A DNA stretch of 64,000 nt from NCBI GenBank assembly GCA_040385105.1, contig JAZKHY010000008.1, positions 1 through 64,000 of the forward strand. The letters are read 5' to 3'. The notes beneath the pieces are model-generated. The model saw only the letters and a program-made list of their open reading frames with translations, was not told where the DNA came from and searched no databases. Source of the stretch: JACMQX01 sp040385105 (GTDB taxonomy: Bacteria > Pseudomonadota > Gammaproteobacteria > Burkholderiales > Burkholderiaceae_C). The translations under genes were made by a program, and so were the position numbers. Of the stretch, positions 1-7,735 are shown piece by piece; the first letter of the stretch is position 1; each line of letters starts with the position of its first letter.

Positions 1-303
1 GTGGGCGCGCCCGCCTGCGGCGACGTGATGAAGCTGCAGATCAAGGTGAACCCCACAACGGGCGTCATTGAAGACGCGCGCTTCAAGACCTACGGCTGCG
101 GCTCCGCCATTGCCTCCAGCTCGCTCGTGACCGAATGGGTCAAGGGCAAGACGCTGGACGAAGCCGCTGCGCTCAAGAACAGCCAGATTGCCGAAGAGCT
201 GGCGCTGCCGCCTGTCAAGATCCATTGCTCCATCCTGGCGGAAGACGCCATCAAGGCGGCCGTGGACGACTACAAGAAGAAGCACCTGGCCGCTGCGCAT
301 TGA
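1..303 (+). CDS. iscU: Fe-S cluster assembly scaffold IscU (5' truncated)
   Basis: IscU is the cytoplasmic scaffold on which the cysteine desulfurase IscS builds [2Fe-2S] clusters. The window opens inside the gene: about 30 N-terminal residues are missing, and the GTG at base 1 is probably an internal Val codon. The three cluster-ligand cysteines are visible in APACGD (C6), YGCGS (C33) and KIHCS (C76). The LPPVK motif read by the chaperone HscA is at residues 69-73. It is followed after 16 bases by iscA, so this is the start of the visible part of an isc operon whose iscR and iscS would lie upstream. Family assignment is secure. Confidence 0.97.
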   Translation: MGAPACGDVMKLQIKVNPTTGVIEDARFKTYGCGSAIASSSLVTEWVKGKTLDEAAALKNSQIAEELALPPVKIHCSILAEDAIKAAVDDYKKKHLAAAH

Positions 304-319
304 AGGATTGCAAGCTGAT

Positions 320-643
320 ATGAGCGTTACCCTGACAGAAGCCGCTGCGCGCCATGTGACGCGCTATATCTCGCGGCGCGGCAAAGGCGTGGGCGTGCGG
401 CTGGGGGTCAAGACCACCGGCTGTTCGGGCCTGGCCTACAAGCTGGAGTATGCGGACGAGGTGGCCCCCGAAGACGTGATCTTTGAAGACCGCGGCGTGA
501 AGGTGCTGGTGGACCCGAAAAGCATGGCCTACATTGACGGCACGCAGCTGGACTTTGTGCGCGAAGGGCTGAATGAGGGCTTCAAGTTCCTCAACCCGAA
601 CGAGCGCGACCGGTGTGGTTGCGGTGAGTCGTTCCGTGTGTAA
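320..643 (+). CDS. iscA: Iron-sulfur assembly protein IscA
   Basis: A-type Fe-S carrier of 107 residues, the usual IscA length. The three conserved cysteines that hold iron or a cluster are C35 (TTGCSG) and C99/C101 in the C-terminal RCGCGESF. The start ATG at 320 gives the family N-terminus (MSVTLTEAA); an in-frame start further upstream would add a tail overlapping iscU. It sits between iscU and hscB in the standard isc order. The terminator-like hairpin that follows it could make iscA the last gene of a more abundant short transcript. Confidence 0.96.
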   Translation: MSVTLTEAAARHVTRYISRRGKGVGVRLGVKTTGCSGLAYKLEYADEVAPEDVIFEDRGVKVLVDPKSMAYIDGTQLDFVREGLNEGFKFLNPNERDRCGCGESFRV

Positions 644-664
644 GCTGCTGCTGCGCAGCGCAGA

Positions 665-690
665 AGCCGCCTTTCGGGCGGCTTTTTCTT
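665..690 (+). terminator. Intrinsic terminator-like hairpin between iscA and hscB
   Basis: A perfect 7-bp stem (AGCCGCC at 665-671 with GGCGGCT at 677-683) closes a 5-base loop and runs into a T-rich tract (TTTTTCTT, 683-690). This has the form of a Rho-independent terminator. It lies 22 bases after the iscA stop and 3 bases before the hscB start, so it occupies the place where the hscB ribosome binding site would be. It may lower hscB-hscA-fdx expression relative to iscUA; that role is inferred. Confidence 0.7.
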
Positions 691-693
691 GAC

Positions 694-1212
694 ATGAACC
701 TCCAGGACAACGACTTCGACATCTTCGGCGTGCCGATGCAATTCGCGCAGGACCGCGCCGCGCTCGACGCGCGCTGGAAGGAACTGCAGCGCGAGGCCCA
801 CCCCGACAAGTTCGCGGCGCAGGGTGCGAGCGCGCAGCGGGTGGCGATGCAATGGTCGGTGCGGATCAACGAGGCGTATCAACGGCTCAAAGAGCCCCTC
901 AGCCGCGCCGCCTACCTGTGCGAGCTGCGCGGCGCGCCGATCGACGCCGAGAAGAACACCGCGATGCCCACCGAGTTCTTGATGCACCAGATGGAGTGGC
1001 GCGAGGCACTGGACGATGCGGGCAACGAAGCCGACCTGCTCGACCTGTCTGCCCAGGTGACCAAACTGCGCCGCGAACTGCTGCAGAGATGCGAGCACCT
1101 CCTGGACAAGGAGGGCAATGCGAAGGCGGCGGCCCAGCAGGTCAGAGCCCTCATGTTCGTAGAGCGTTTTGCCAGTGAGGTCAATGACAGGCTCGACCTG
1201 CTGGGACAATAG
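694..1212 (+). CDS. hscB: Fe-S assembly co-chaperone HscB (J-domain protein)
   Basis: HscB delivers IscU to the Hsp70 partner HscA and stimulates its ATPase. The 172-residue length is typical. The N-terminal J-domain carries the essential HPD motif at residues 36-38 (AHPDKF). The C-terminal part is predicted to form the helical bundle that binds IscU. The ATG at 694 directly follows the T-tract of a terminator-like hairpin and no clear Shine-Dalgarno sequence is visible. Translation initiation may therefore be weak or structure-dependent. hscA follows after 21 bases. Confidence 0.95.
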   Translation: MNLQDNDFDIFGVPMQFAQDRAALDARWKELQREAHPDKFAAQGASAQRVAMQWSVRINEAYQRLKEPLSRAAYLCELRGAPIDAEKNTAMPTEFLMHQMEWREALDDAGNEADLLDLSAQVTKLRRELLQRCEHLLDKEGNAKAAAQQVRALMFVERFASEVNDRLDLLGQ

Positions 1213-1233
1213 CGGCTCCTACAGAAAAACACG

Positions 1234-3093
1234 ATGGCGCTCCTTCAGATATCAGAACCCGGCCAGTCCCCCGACCCGCACCAGCGTCGCATCGCAGTGG
1301 GCATTGACCTCGGCACCACGCACTCGCTCGTCGCGGCCGTGCGCAACGGCGTGGCCGAATGCCTGCCCGATGAAGAAGGCCGCGTCATCCTGCCGTCGGT
1401 CGTGCGCTACCTGCCCGACAACGGCCGCCAGATCGGCTTTGCCGCGCAGGCCGAGCAGGCCAACGACCCGCAGAACACCATTGCGTCCGTCAAGCGTTTC
1501 ATGGGCCGTGGCCTGAACGACATTGCCGGCCGCGAGAAGCTGCCCTTCACCTTTGTGGACAAGCCCGGCATGGTCAGCCTGCAGACCGCGCATGGCGAGA
1601 AGTCGCCGGTGGAAGTGAGCGCCGAGATCCTGGCCACGCTGCGCTTCCGTGCTGAAGACACCTTCAACGACGACATCTTTGGCGCAGTAATCACCGTGCC
1701 TGCCTACTTTGACGATGCTCAGCGTCAGGCCACGAAAGACGCCGCGCAGCTGGCTGGCCTGAATGTGCTGCGCCTCATCAACGAGCCGACGGCGGCCGCC
1801 ATAGCCTACGGCCTGGACAATGCCAGCGAAGGCATCTATGCGGTGTACGACCTGGGCGGCGGCACCTTTGACATCTCCATCCTGCGGCTGACGCAGGGCG
1901 TGTTCGAGGTGATTGCCACCGGTGGTGACTCCGCACTGGGCGGCGACGACTATGACCGTGCGCTGGCCGACTGGGTGCTGCAGCAGGCCGGTATTGCCGC
2001 GGTGACCCCGAACGACAAGGCCGCCGTCAAGATGGCGGCTCGCGCCTGCAAGGAGGCGCTCTCTGCGGCAAGCCCCGCCACCTTCAGCGCGCAGGTGTCC
2101 GGCAAGCCGGTGACGCTTGACGTGACCACGGCAGACTTTGAATCAGCCACTGCAGCATTGACCGCCCGCACGATGCAGGCCGTGCGCAAGGCCCTGCGCG
2201 ATGCGAAGCTGGGCAAGGACGAGATCAAGGGCGTCGTCATGGTCGGCGGCTCCACCCGCATGCCGCAAATACAGCGCATGGTGGCCGAGTTTTTCGGCCA
2301 CGAGCCGCTGACCAACCTGAACCCTGATGAAGTTGTGGCGCTGGGCGCCGCCGTCCAGGCCAACCAGCTGGCCGGCAACAACGGTGCGGGCGACCTGCTG
2401 CTGCTCGACGTCATCCCGCTGTCGCTGGGTATCGAGACCATGGGCGGCCTGGTGGAGCGCATCGTGCCGCGCAACCAGACCATTCCCACCGCCATGGCGC
2501 AGGACTTCACCACTTACAAGGACGGCCAGACCGCGCTGGCACTGCATGTGGTGCAGGGCGAGCGCGACCTGGTGGCCGACTGCCGGAGCCTGGCGCGCTT
2601 CGAGCTGCGCGGCATCCCGCCGATGGCGGCCGGCGCGGCGCGCATCCGCGTGACCTTTACCGTGGATGCTGACGGCCTGCTCAGCGTCAGCGCAAAGGAG
2701 CAGGGCAGCGGCGTGGAAGCAAAGATCGATGTGAAGCCGTCTTACGGCCTGTCGGAAGACCAGATCGCGAAGATGCTGCAGGACAGCTTTGCCACCGCCA
2801 CCGAAGACATGCAGGCCCGCGCGCTGGCCGAGGCCCGCGTCGATGCCGACCGCATGCTGCTGGCCACGCAGAGTGCGCTCAATGCCGATGGTGCGTTGCT
2901 GGGCACGCAGGAGCGCGAAGACATCGATGCGCTCATGGCCCAGCTGCGCGCGACGGTGGCAGCCAGCCAGGACGCCAAGACCATCGAGGCCGCAACGACA
3001 GCGCTGGCCAAGGGCACCGAGGCCTTTGCAGCGGAACGAATGAACCACGGCATTCAAAAAGCCCTGGCCGGAAAGAACGTGGAGACGCTGTAA
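1234..3093 (+). CDS. hscA: Fe-S assembly chaperone HscA (Hsp70 family)
   Basis: Specialised Hsp70 ATPase that binds the LPPVK motif of IscU and helps release its cluster to target proteins. The protein has 619 residues, normal for HscA. The nucleotide-binding domain shows the phosphate-1 motif GIDLGTTHS near residue 25 and the phosphate-2 motif DLGGGTFDIS near 210. The interdomain linker (LLLLDVIPLSLGIE) is near residue 390, followed by the substrate-binding beta-sandwich and helical lid. The stop overlaps the fdx start by one base, which suggests translational coupling. Confidence 0.97.
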   Translation: MALLQISEPGQSPDPHQRRIAVGIDLGTTHSLVAAVRNGVAECLPDEEGRVILPSVVRYLPDNGRQIGFAAQAEQANDPQNTIASVKRFMGRGLNDIAGREKLPFTFVDKPGMVSLQTAHGEKSPVEVSAEILATLRFRAEDTFNDDIFGAVITVPAYFDDAQRQATKDAAQLAGLNVLRLINEPTAAAIAYGLDNASEGIYAVYDLGGGTFDISILRLTQGVFEVIATGGDSALGGDDYDRALADWVLQQAGIAAVTPNDKAAVKMAARACKEALSAASPATFSAQVSGKPVTLDVTTADFESATAALTARTMQAVRKALRDAKLGKDEIKGVVMVGGSTRMPQIQRMVAEFFGHEPLTNLNPDEVVALGAAVQANQLAGNNGAGDLLLLDVIPLSLGIETMGGLVERIVPRNQTIPTAMAQDFTTYKDGQTALALHVVQGERDLVADCRSLARFELRGIPPMAAGAARIRVTFTVDADGLLSVSAKEQGSGVEAKIDVKPSYGLSEDQIAKMLQDSFATATEDMQARALAEARVDADRMLLATQSALNADGALLGTQEREDIDALMAQLRATVAASQDAKTIEAATTALAKGTEAFAAERMNHGIQKALAGKNVETL

Positions 3094-3431
3094 TGCCAGT
3101 CATCAAGATTTTGCCCCACCCCGAATACTGCCCGCAGGGCGCCGAGGTGAATGCGCCCACGGGCACCAGCATCTGCGAAGCCCTGCTGGACAACAACATC
3201 AACATCGAGCACGCCTGCGACATGAGCTGCGCCTGCACCACCTGCCACGTCATCGTGCGCAAGGGCTTCAACTCGCTCAATGAGCTGGACGAGAGCGAGG
3301 AAGACCTGCTGGACCGCGCCTGGGGCCTGGAGCCCAACTCGCGCCTGTCGTGCCAGGCCATCCTGGCGCAGGAAGACGTGACGGTGGAGATACCCAAGTA
3401 CTCCATCAACCACGCCAAGGAAAATCATTGA
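3093..3431 (+). CDS. fdx: ISC-type [2Fe-2S] ferredoxin
   Basis: Adrenodoxin-type ferredoxin that supplies electrons during Fe-S cluster assembly. The length is 112 residues. The four cluster ligands appear as C42, C48, C51 (within ACDMSCACTTC) and C87 (RLSC); the additional C46 is also usual in this family. It is the last gene of the isc operon in the window and overlaps hscA by one base. No strong terminator was found in the roughly 70 bases before the convergent gene at 3501. Confidence 0.96.
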   Translation: MPVIKILPHPEYCPQGAEVNAPTGTSICEALLDNNINIEHACDMSCACTTCHVIVRKGFNSLNELDESEEDLLDRAWGLEPNSRLSCQAILAQEDVTVEIPKYSINHAKENH

Positions 3432-3500
3432 GGTGACGTGACCTCGCCATTGCCCTGGCCCGTGCGCCCCTCGGCCTGCCGGGGTGGCGGCGTAGCCCGG

Positions 3501-4811
3501 TCAGCGCGGCGCGAGCCGGCTGTCCAGCGGAGCCGCCACATAGTCGGGCCTGATACGGCAGCCCGCACCGTACCTTGGCTCATAGGTCCTGCACGCCGCA
3601 GCCAGCCCCGCCGGCGACGGCTTCTCGCCCTTTTCCACCCAGGCCAGCAGCGCATCGAACAGCGCAGGGTACTGCGGCTCGGACAGGAAGCTGTGCTCCG
3701 ACTCATCGCTGAACACCTGGACCAGCGAAGCCGATGAACCTGCGGCGTTGACGATCTTGCCGTACTCGCTCGCCAGTTCGACAAACGCTGTCGGGTCGCC
3801 ACTGGCGCGGAAGGTCAGCACCGGCAGGGGCAGCTTGCCGCTGGGCAGGCTGTCGGCGTTCAGGGCCTGCACGGCGGCAGGGTCGGCGGCATAGCGCAGC
3901 ACACCGGCGTTGAGCGCCGCGTCGTCTGTAGAACCTGTGTACCGGGCACGCGTGTTGTCGAACGGGTTGCGCCCGTCCAGCCGCTTTTGCGTCACGTCCT
4001 GGAAATGCCATGTGCCCCAGGCCAGGTGCGGCACCAGCGAGCGCTCGGCAATGCCTGTCACTTTGGTGATGGCCGCCAGGTTGGTTGCCTGCTGCGGCGT
4101 GCGCTGCGCGGCGGGCTTGCGCACCCCGGTGCATTCGTCCACACGGGCGGTGAGCTCGTCGCGGGTGAGCCTGGCGTCCAGCGGCAGCCCCTGCCACAGC
4201 GGGTACTGCGGCTCGTCCGGGCGGGGGTGATTCCTGCAGAAATACTGGTACACCACACGCAGGTCCAGCCGAAAGCCGTAGGTCCGCTCGCCGCCGCCGA
4301 GGACACCGCTGGTGAGCAGCACGCCGTCGTAGCCCCGGTTGCCATACAGGTCGATGGCCCTGGAGGCCACGGCCGCGCCATAGCTCTGGCCGTGCAGCAG
4401 GGTGCGGCGCGGCTGGCCGAACGAGTCAATGAACAGCTTGCGCAGCCGCTCGGTGTCTTCGGCGGCCATGGTCACGCCGTAGCCGCCGCGCCGGTAGGTC
4501 GAGCCGGCCCAGGCGTAGCCTGCCTTGACCGTCACTGCCCAGCGGGTGAGGTCTTCTGCGCTGCGCTCCAGGCGCGGCGGGCCCAGCTCCGGGCCGCCAT
4601 GCGCATGCATCACCAGTACCTTGTGCCAGTCCTGGGGCAGGGCTATCCAGTAGCCGGCGCCTGCTGCATCCCAGCCGCTGAAGCAGCGCGTGCCGGCGGG
4701 TACGTCCTTGGGGCAGGGGGCGGCCTGCGGCGAGGCATGGGCTGCCATGGCGGCCGCCAGGCACAGTGCGAGTGCGCCTGCCTTCCATGGGATTCCGGTG
4801 CTCTGGGGCAT
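3501..4811 (-). CDS. Exported alpha/beta-hydrolase, substrate unknown
   Basis: A 436-residue protein with an N-terminal signal peptide (hydrophobic residues 11-25, likely cleavage after AHA). The alpha/beta-hydrolase nucleophile elbow GQSYGA places the catalytic Ser at about residue 143. A strand followed by HAHGG near residue 69 could form the oxyanion region. A late Asp (ASGDP) and His (SEHSF) are candidates for the rest of the triad. A Cys-rich C-terminal tail suggests folding in the periplasm. It may be a peptidase or esterase; no specific family is recognised. It lies convergent to fdx and divergent from dnaQ. Confidence 0.75.
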   Translation of the reverse strand: MPQSTGIPWKAGALALCLAAAMAAHASPQAAPCPKDVPAGTRCFSGWDAAGAGYWIALPQDWHKVLVMHAHGGPELGPPRLERSAEDLTRWAVTVKAGYAWAGSTYRRGGYGVTMAAEDTERLRKLFIDSFGQPRRTLLHGQSYGAAVASRAIDLYGNRGYDGVLLTSGVLGGGERTYGFRLDLRVVYQYFCRNHPRPDEPQYPLWQGLPLDARLTRDELTARVDECTGVRKPAAQRTPQQATNLAAITKVTGIAERSLVPHLAWGTWHFQDVTQKRLDGRNPFDNTRARYTGSTDDAALNAGVLRYAADPAAVQALNADSLPSGKLPLPVLTFRASGDPTAFVELASEYGKIVNAAGSSASLVQVFSDESEHSFLSEPQYPALFDALLAWVEKGEKPSPAGLAAACRTYEPRYGAGCRIRPDYVAAPLDSRLAPR

Positions 4812-4916
4812 GGGCCTGTTTCCTGTTCAAGATGGCCGTGATGGGCGTCGAATATACCCAACTGCACGTCACGCCACGGGGTGGCCACGGCCCGCGCCTG
4901 CGTTAGCATTGTCCCC

Positions 4917-5633
4917 ATGCGCCAAATCGTCCTCGACACTGAAACCACCGGCCTCTCCGCAGACAACGGGGACCGCATCATTGAAATCGGCTGCGTCGAG
5001 CTGCTCAACCGCAAGCTCACCGGCAACAACAAGCACTTTTACCTGAACCCCGAGCGCGACAGCCATGAAGACGCACTCAAGGTCCACGGCATCAGCAACG
5101 AGTTCCTGCGCGACAAGCCCAAGTTTGCAGCCATCGCCGACGAGCTGATGGACTATCTGCAGGGGGCGGAAGTCATCATCCATAACGCCGCGTTCGACGT
5201 GAGCTTTTTGAACAAGGAACTGGAGCTGATCGGCCGGCCGAACATCAAGACCTGCGTGGGCAGCGTGACCGACACGCTGCTGATGGCCAAGGAGATGTAC
5301 CCCGGCAAGCGTAACAGCCTGGACGCCCTGTGCGACCGTCTCGGCGTGGACAACTCCGGCCGTACCCTGCACGGCGCCCTGCTGGACGCCGAGCTGCTGG
5401 CCGACGTGTACATCAACCTCACCCGAGGGCAGGACGCACTGCTGATTGATATGGGCAGCGCAGACGCGGAAGGCAGCAATGTGGTGCGCATCGACCTCAG
5501 CACCTTTGACCTGCCGGTGCTGGTGGCCAACGAGCAGGAAGCCGCCGCCCACGACGAGATGCTCAAGCAGCTGGACAAGGCTTCAGGCGGCAAGACCGTC
5601 TGGAGGGTGGTGGCCCCGGAAGCTGTGGCATAA
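4917..5633 (+). CDS. dnaQ: DNA polymerase III epsilon subunit (3'-5' exonuclease)
   Basis: Proofreading subunit of the replicative polymerase, 238 residues. The DEDDh exonuclease motifs are clear: ExoI DTETTG (D7, E9), ExoII HNAAFD, and ExoIII HGALLDAELL. The ATG at 4917 was preferred over an upstream in-frame GTG at 4881 because it starts directly at the conserved MRQIVLDTETTG. The C-terminal part that binds the polymerase alpha subunit is present. A tRNA-Val gene follows 36 bases downstream, an arrangement I recall from related betaproteobacteria. Confidence 0.94.
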   Translation: MRQIVLDTETTGLSADNGDRIIEIGCVELLNRKLTGNNKHFYLNPERDSHEDALKVHGISNEFLRDKPKFAAIADELMDYLQGAEVIIHNAAFDVSFLNKELELIGRPNIKTCVGSVTDTLLMAKEMYPGKRNSLDALCDRLGVDNSGRTLHGALLDAELLADVYINLTRGQDALLIDMGSADAEGSNVVRIDLSTFDLPVLVANEQEAAAHDEMLKQLDKASGGKTVWRVVAPEAVA

Positions 5634-5669
5634 TCCGAGGCTTTCCTGGAGACAGGAAACACCGGATTC

Positions 5670-5744
5670 GGGTGATTAGCTCAGCGGTAGAGCACTGCCT
5701 TCACACGGCAGGGGTCGCAGGTTCAAACCCTGCATCACCCACCA
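5670..5744 (+). tRNA. tRNA-Val (anticodon CAC)
   Basis: A full cloverleaf is readable. The acceptor stem is GGGTGAT (5670-5676) paired with ATCACCC (5734-5740). The D-arm is GCTCAGCGGTAGAGC, and the anticodon stem CTGCC/GGCAG encloses loop TTCACAC. The T-arm is GCAGGTTCAAACCCTGC, followed by discriminator A and an encoded CCA. The anticodon CAC reads the valine codon GUG, which is abundant in this GC-rich genome. Confidence 0.96.
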
Positions 5745-5753
5745 GAAAAAATG

Positions 5754-5787
5754 AAAAGGCCTGCGAGGAATTGCAGGCCTTTTTTTT
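5754..5787 (+). terminator. Rho-independent terminator after tRNA-Val
   Basis: A strong stem (AAAAGGCCTGC at 5754-5764 with GCAGGCCTTTT at 5773-5783) with an 8-base loop leads into a run of T to 5787. It starts 9 bases after the encoded CCA and should end the tRNA or dnaQ-tRNA transcript. The flanking A-run makes it usable on the opposite strand too. Confidence 0.9.
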
Positions 5788-5918
5788 CTGATCCTATTGT
5801 TGGATCTCCTGGAATTGTTCCCGGCCTGTCTCAGTGTGCGCTCCGCAATCCAAACGGCGGCGAGGGATCTGCTGGTGAGGCGTCAGCCCCCTGAGTCTTG
5901 ACGCCTGCGTGGTCTGGC

Positions 5919-6404
5919 TCAGCGAATCTTGACCATCAGCTTCGGCCGCCACACCGCCAACACCACATTTACCACGATCAGCGCGATCAGCAGCCAGAGC
6001 GTGATGCGTTCGGCGCGCAGCAGTCGCTGCAGCGCGGCCATATCGGAGGAGGAGGCTGCAGTGGCAAGCTCGCCGCCTTCACCTGCAGAGCCCGCAACCA
6101 TCAGCGTGGACACAAAAACGCTCATGCCCAGCAAGGCCTTCAGCCAGGCCCAGCCGGCGTCCCTGTAGCCTTGCGTCGCAGCCAGGGCAATCAGGCCGCT
6201 GACCACCACAACGGCCATTGATGGAATCAGGATGTACCGGGCAATTGCAGAGAAGACTTGCCGGGTCGCCTGGAACTCCCCCGGTGATGCAAGGTTCGCC
6301 GTGAGGTTGATGACAAGGCATGCCGCCAGCGCGCCGCCAAACCCGATCGACGCGATGTCGTGCACTGATTTTGCGCCGAGGCGCAGCCAAGCCCGTTTGT
6401 TCAT
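5919..6404 (-). CDS. Small integral membrane protein, function unknown
   Basis: The protein has 161 residues and about four hydrophobic segments, near residues 20-35, 55-78, 85-105 and 133-150. The second half ends in a basic tail (WRPKLMVKIR). No catalytic motif is visible. It resembles the small four-helix membrane proteins often left as domains of unknown function, but I do not assign a family. It lies downstream of the mazF remnant on the same strand, separated by about 40 bases. Confidence 0.6.
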   Translation of the reverse strand: MNKRAWLRLGAKSVHDIASIGFGGALAACLVINLTANLASPGEFQATRQVFSAIARYILIPSMAVVVVSGLIALAATQGYRDAGWAWLKALLGMSVFVSTLMVAGSAGEGGELATAASSSDMAALQRLLRAERITLWLLIALIVVNVVLAVWRPKLMVKIR

Positions 6405-6444
6405 GGTGCGAGCTTACTTCCTTCCATGGCGGGATCAGCAGGAG

Positions 6445-6648
6445 TCACTCGCTGGTCAGGATGCGCAGTGCTTCTTCAACCCGCTTCATGTGGGCGCGGG
6501 AAAACTCGGCCACGGGCTTCAAACCCATGATTCGCCGGTTGGCGATCGTGCGTATCTGGTCGACCAGCAAGTCGAGTTCCTCTTTATGCGTTTGCGGCGC
6601 GAAATCGACTTCCCATACCTGGCCCCGCTTGAGCTCAGGCAAGGCCAT
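6445..6648 (-). pseudogene. MazF/PemK-type toxin remnant with deleted core
   Basis: A 67-residue reading frame joins two recognisable ends of a MazF/PemK endoribonuclease. The N-terminal strand RGQVWEVDF is followed almost at once by the C-terminal block LVDQIRTIANRRI and an end helix (MKRVEEALRIL). Functional members are about 105-115 residues, so roughly 40-50 central codons are missing in frame. That stretch carries core strands and active-site residues. No mazE antitoxin gene is adjacent. Its start overlaps the end of the upstream gene by 14 bases. It is probably inactive as a toxin, but the intact frame could still be translated. Confidence 0.7.
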
Positions 6649-7294
6649 CCCCTGAAGATGCGTCCATCGCCTCGTTTGCTTTCAGGTGACACGCCGACAG
6701 TGCGCCAGATAGAAAGGCCATGCGGTCCTTGAGTGCGCGGTCGCTTTTTTCGAGGTCGGCTTCGCGTATCGAACCAGAGCTACCCAGCACCACACCACGC
6801 CCCAGCGTCGTCCGCCCGGCAATCAGCACAAACTCCGCCCCGGCCGAAAGCGTGGCCAGCGCAAGGTCCGGGCGGAGAAGTTGCACGTCCAGGACTGCGG
6901 GGACTTCAGGCTCGGGCACTGCGTCTGCCGGCACCCGCAGCCTTGCGGTGAACCCGGTGTTGCCCACAGCGAGCACGCAGGGGAACAGGCCCGGCGGAAT
7001 GGGCCTGCTGGCGGCCGGGACGGCCGCTGCCAGCAGCGTGAGTTCAATGCGGGCCGACGGCTCAAACGGGCTGGCCGTGTCAAACCCCGGCGGTGCCGGC
7101 TTGCGCGCATGCCAGCGCGCCACGCTCCAGGCAATGATGTTGCCGATGATGGGCAGCCACAGCACCAGCAGCAGCGTGCCAAAGTCGCGCAGCAGCGAAG
7201 GCTGCGGCGCAAATACGCGAATGACGCCGCCCGTCAGGGCCAGGGTCAGCAGGATGGCGGTGATGAGGCGGCGGCGGCCCGAGATGTTCTTCAT
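6635..7294 (-). CDS. Hypothetical membrane-anchored protein
   Basis: The protein has 219 residues if started at the ATG at 7294 (MKNISGRRRL); further in-frame ATGs exist upstream. Two transmembrane segments lie near residues 10-25 and 38-55, followed by a basic stretch and a soluble domain of about 140 residues rich in short beta-strands. I do not recognise the family. Its 3' end overlaps the mazF remnant, so the two are probably co-transcribed. It is divergent from the hipBA-like operon across a short AT-rich promoter region. Confidence 0.5.
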   Translation of the reverse strand: MKNISGRRRLITAILLTLALTGGVIRVFAPQPSLLRDFGTLLLVLWLPIIGNIIAWSVARWHARKPAPPGFDTASPFEPSARIELTLLAAAVPAASRPIPPGLFPCVLAVGNTGFTARLRVPADAVPEPEVPAVLDVQLLRPDLALATLSAGAEFVLIAGRTTLGRGVVLGSSGSIREADLEKSDRALKDRMAFLSGALSACHLKANEAMDASSGDGLA

Positions 7295-7357
7295 GGGTGT
7301 ATTAGGCCGCATAAGCGGGGGCGCTTGCGCCGCTATCCATTGATCTATAAATATGAA

Positions 7358-7397
7358 CATATAGTTGAACAAAAAATGGATTTAGGTAAACTATATG
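7358..7397. promoter_or_regulatory. Inverted repeat, candidate HipB operator and promoter
   Basis: CATATAGTT (7358-7366) and AACTATATG (7389-7397) are perfect reverse complements whose centres are 31 bp apart, about three helical turns. A TTGAAC (7365-7370) and TAAACT (7387-7392) with 16-bp spacing could be a plus-strand promoter lying inside the repeat. HipB-type antitoxins commonly bind such repeats to repress their own operon; that role is inferred here. Confidence 0.55.
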
Positions 7398-7399
7398 GA

Positions 7400-7735
7400 A
7401 TGTCTCAAGTTTCGCCTTCTGTTGCTGTAATGCCCGCCGCCAGCGCTGCGGCGCTGCGCCGGCTCGGCGGCGACCTTGGCACGGCGCGCAAGCGGCGCAA
7501 GCAGTCGCTGCGGGAGTGGGCCCAGCGACTGAGCGTCTCCGTCCCCACCCTCATGCGCATGGAAAAGGGCGATCCTTCGGTGTCGGCAGGCATCTATGCG
7601 ACGGCCTTGTGGCTGATCAACCGGCAGGAGGCGCTCGCCGCATTGGCGGACCCGCAGCATGACCTTGCCGCACTGGAGGCCGATGTGAGCCAGGCTCGCG
7701 AGCGCTATCGCCGCATGGGGGCGCGCCATGGCTGA
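7400..7735 (+). CDS. HipB-like antitoxin, XRE-family DNA-binding protein
   Basis: A protein of about 111 residues with a helix-turn-helix in the region TARKRRKQSLREWAQRLSVS followed by TLMRMEKGDPSVS, the classic XRE/Cro layout. It overlaps the hipA-like gene by 8 bases, the usual antitoxin-toxin arrangement. The start is uncertain. ATG at 7400 was chosen because an upstream ATG at 7376 lies inside the candidate promoter/operator; neither has a good ribosome binding site, and ATG at 7430 is a third option. It probably autoregulates the operon together with the HipA partner. Confidence 0.82.
   Translation: MSQVSPSVAVMPAASAAALRRLGGDLGTARKRRKQSLREWAQRLSVSVPTLMRMEKGDPSVSAGIYATALWLINRQEALAALADPQHDLAALEADVSQARERYRRMGARHG

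Noticed and set aside
3430..3445. GAGGT...ACCTC hairpin after fdx as a terminator
   Set aside because: The stem is only 5 bp and no T-tract follows on either strand.
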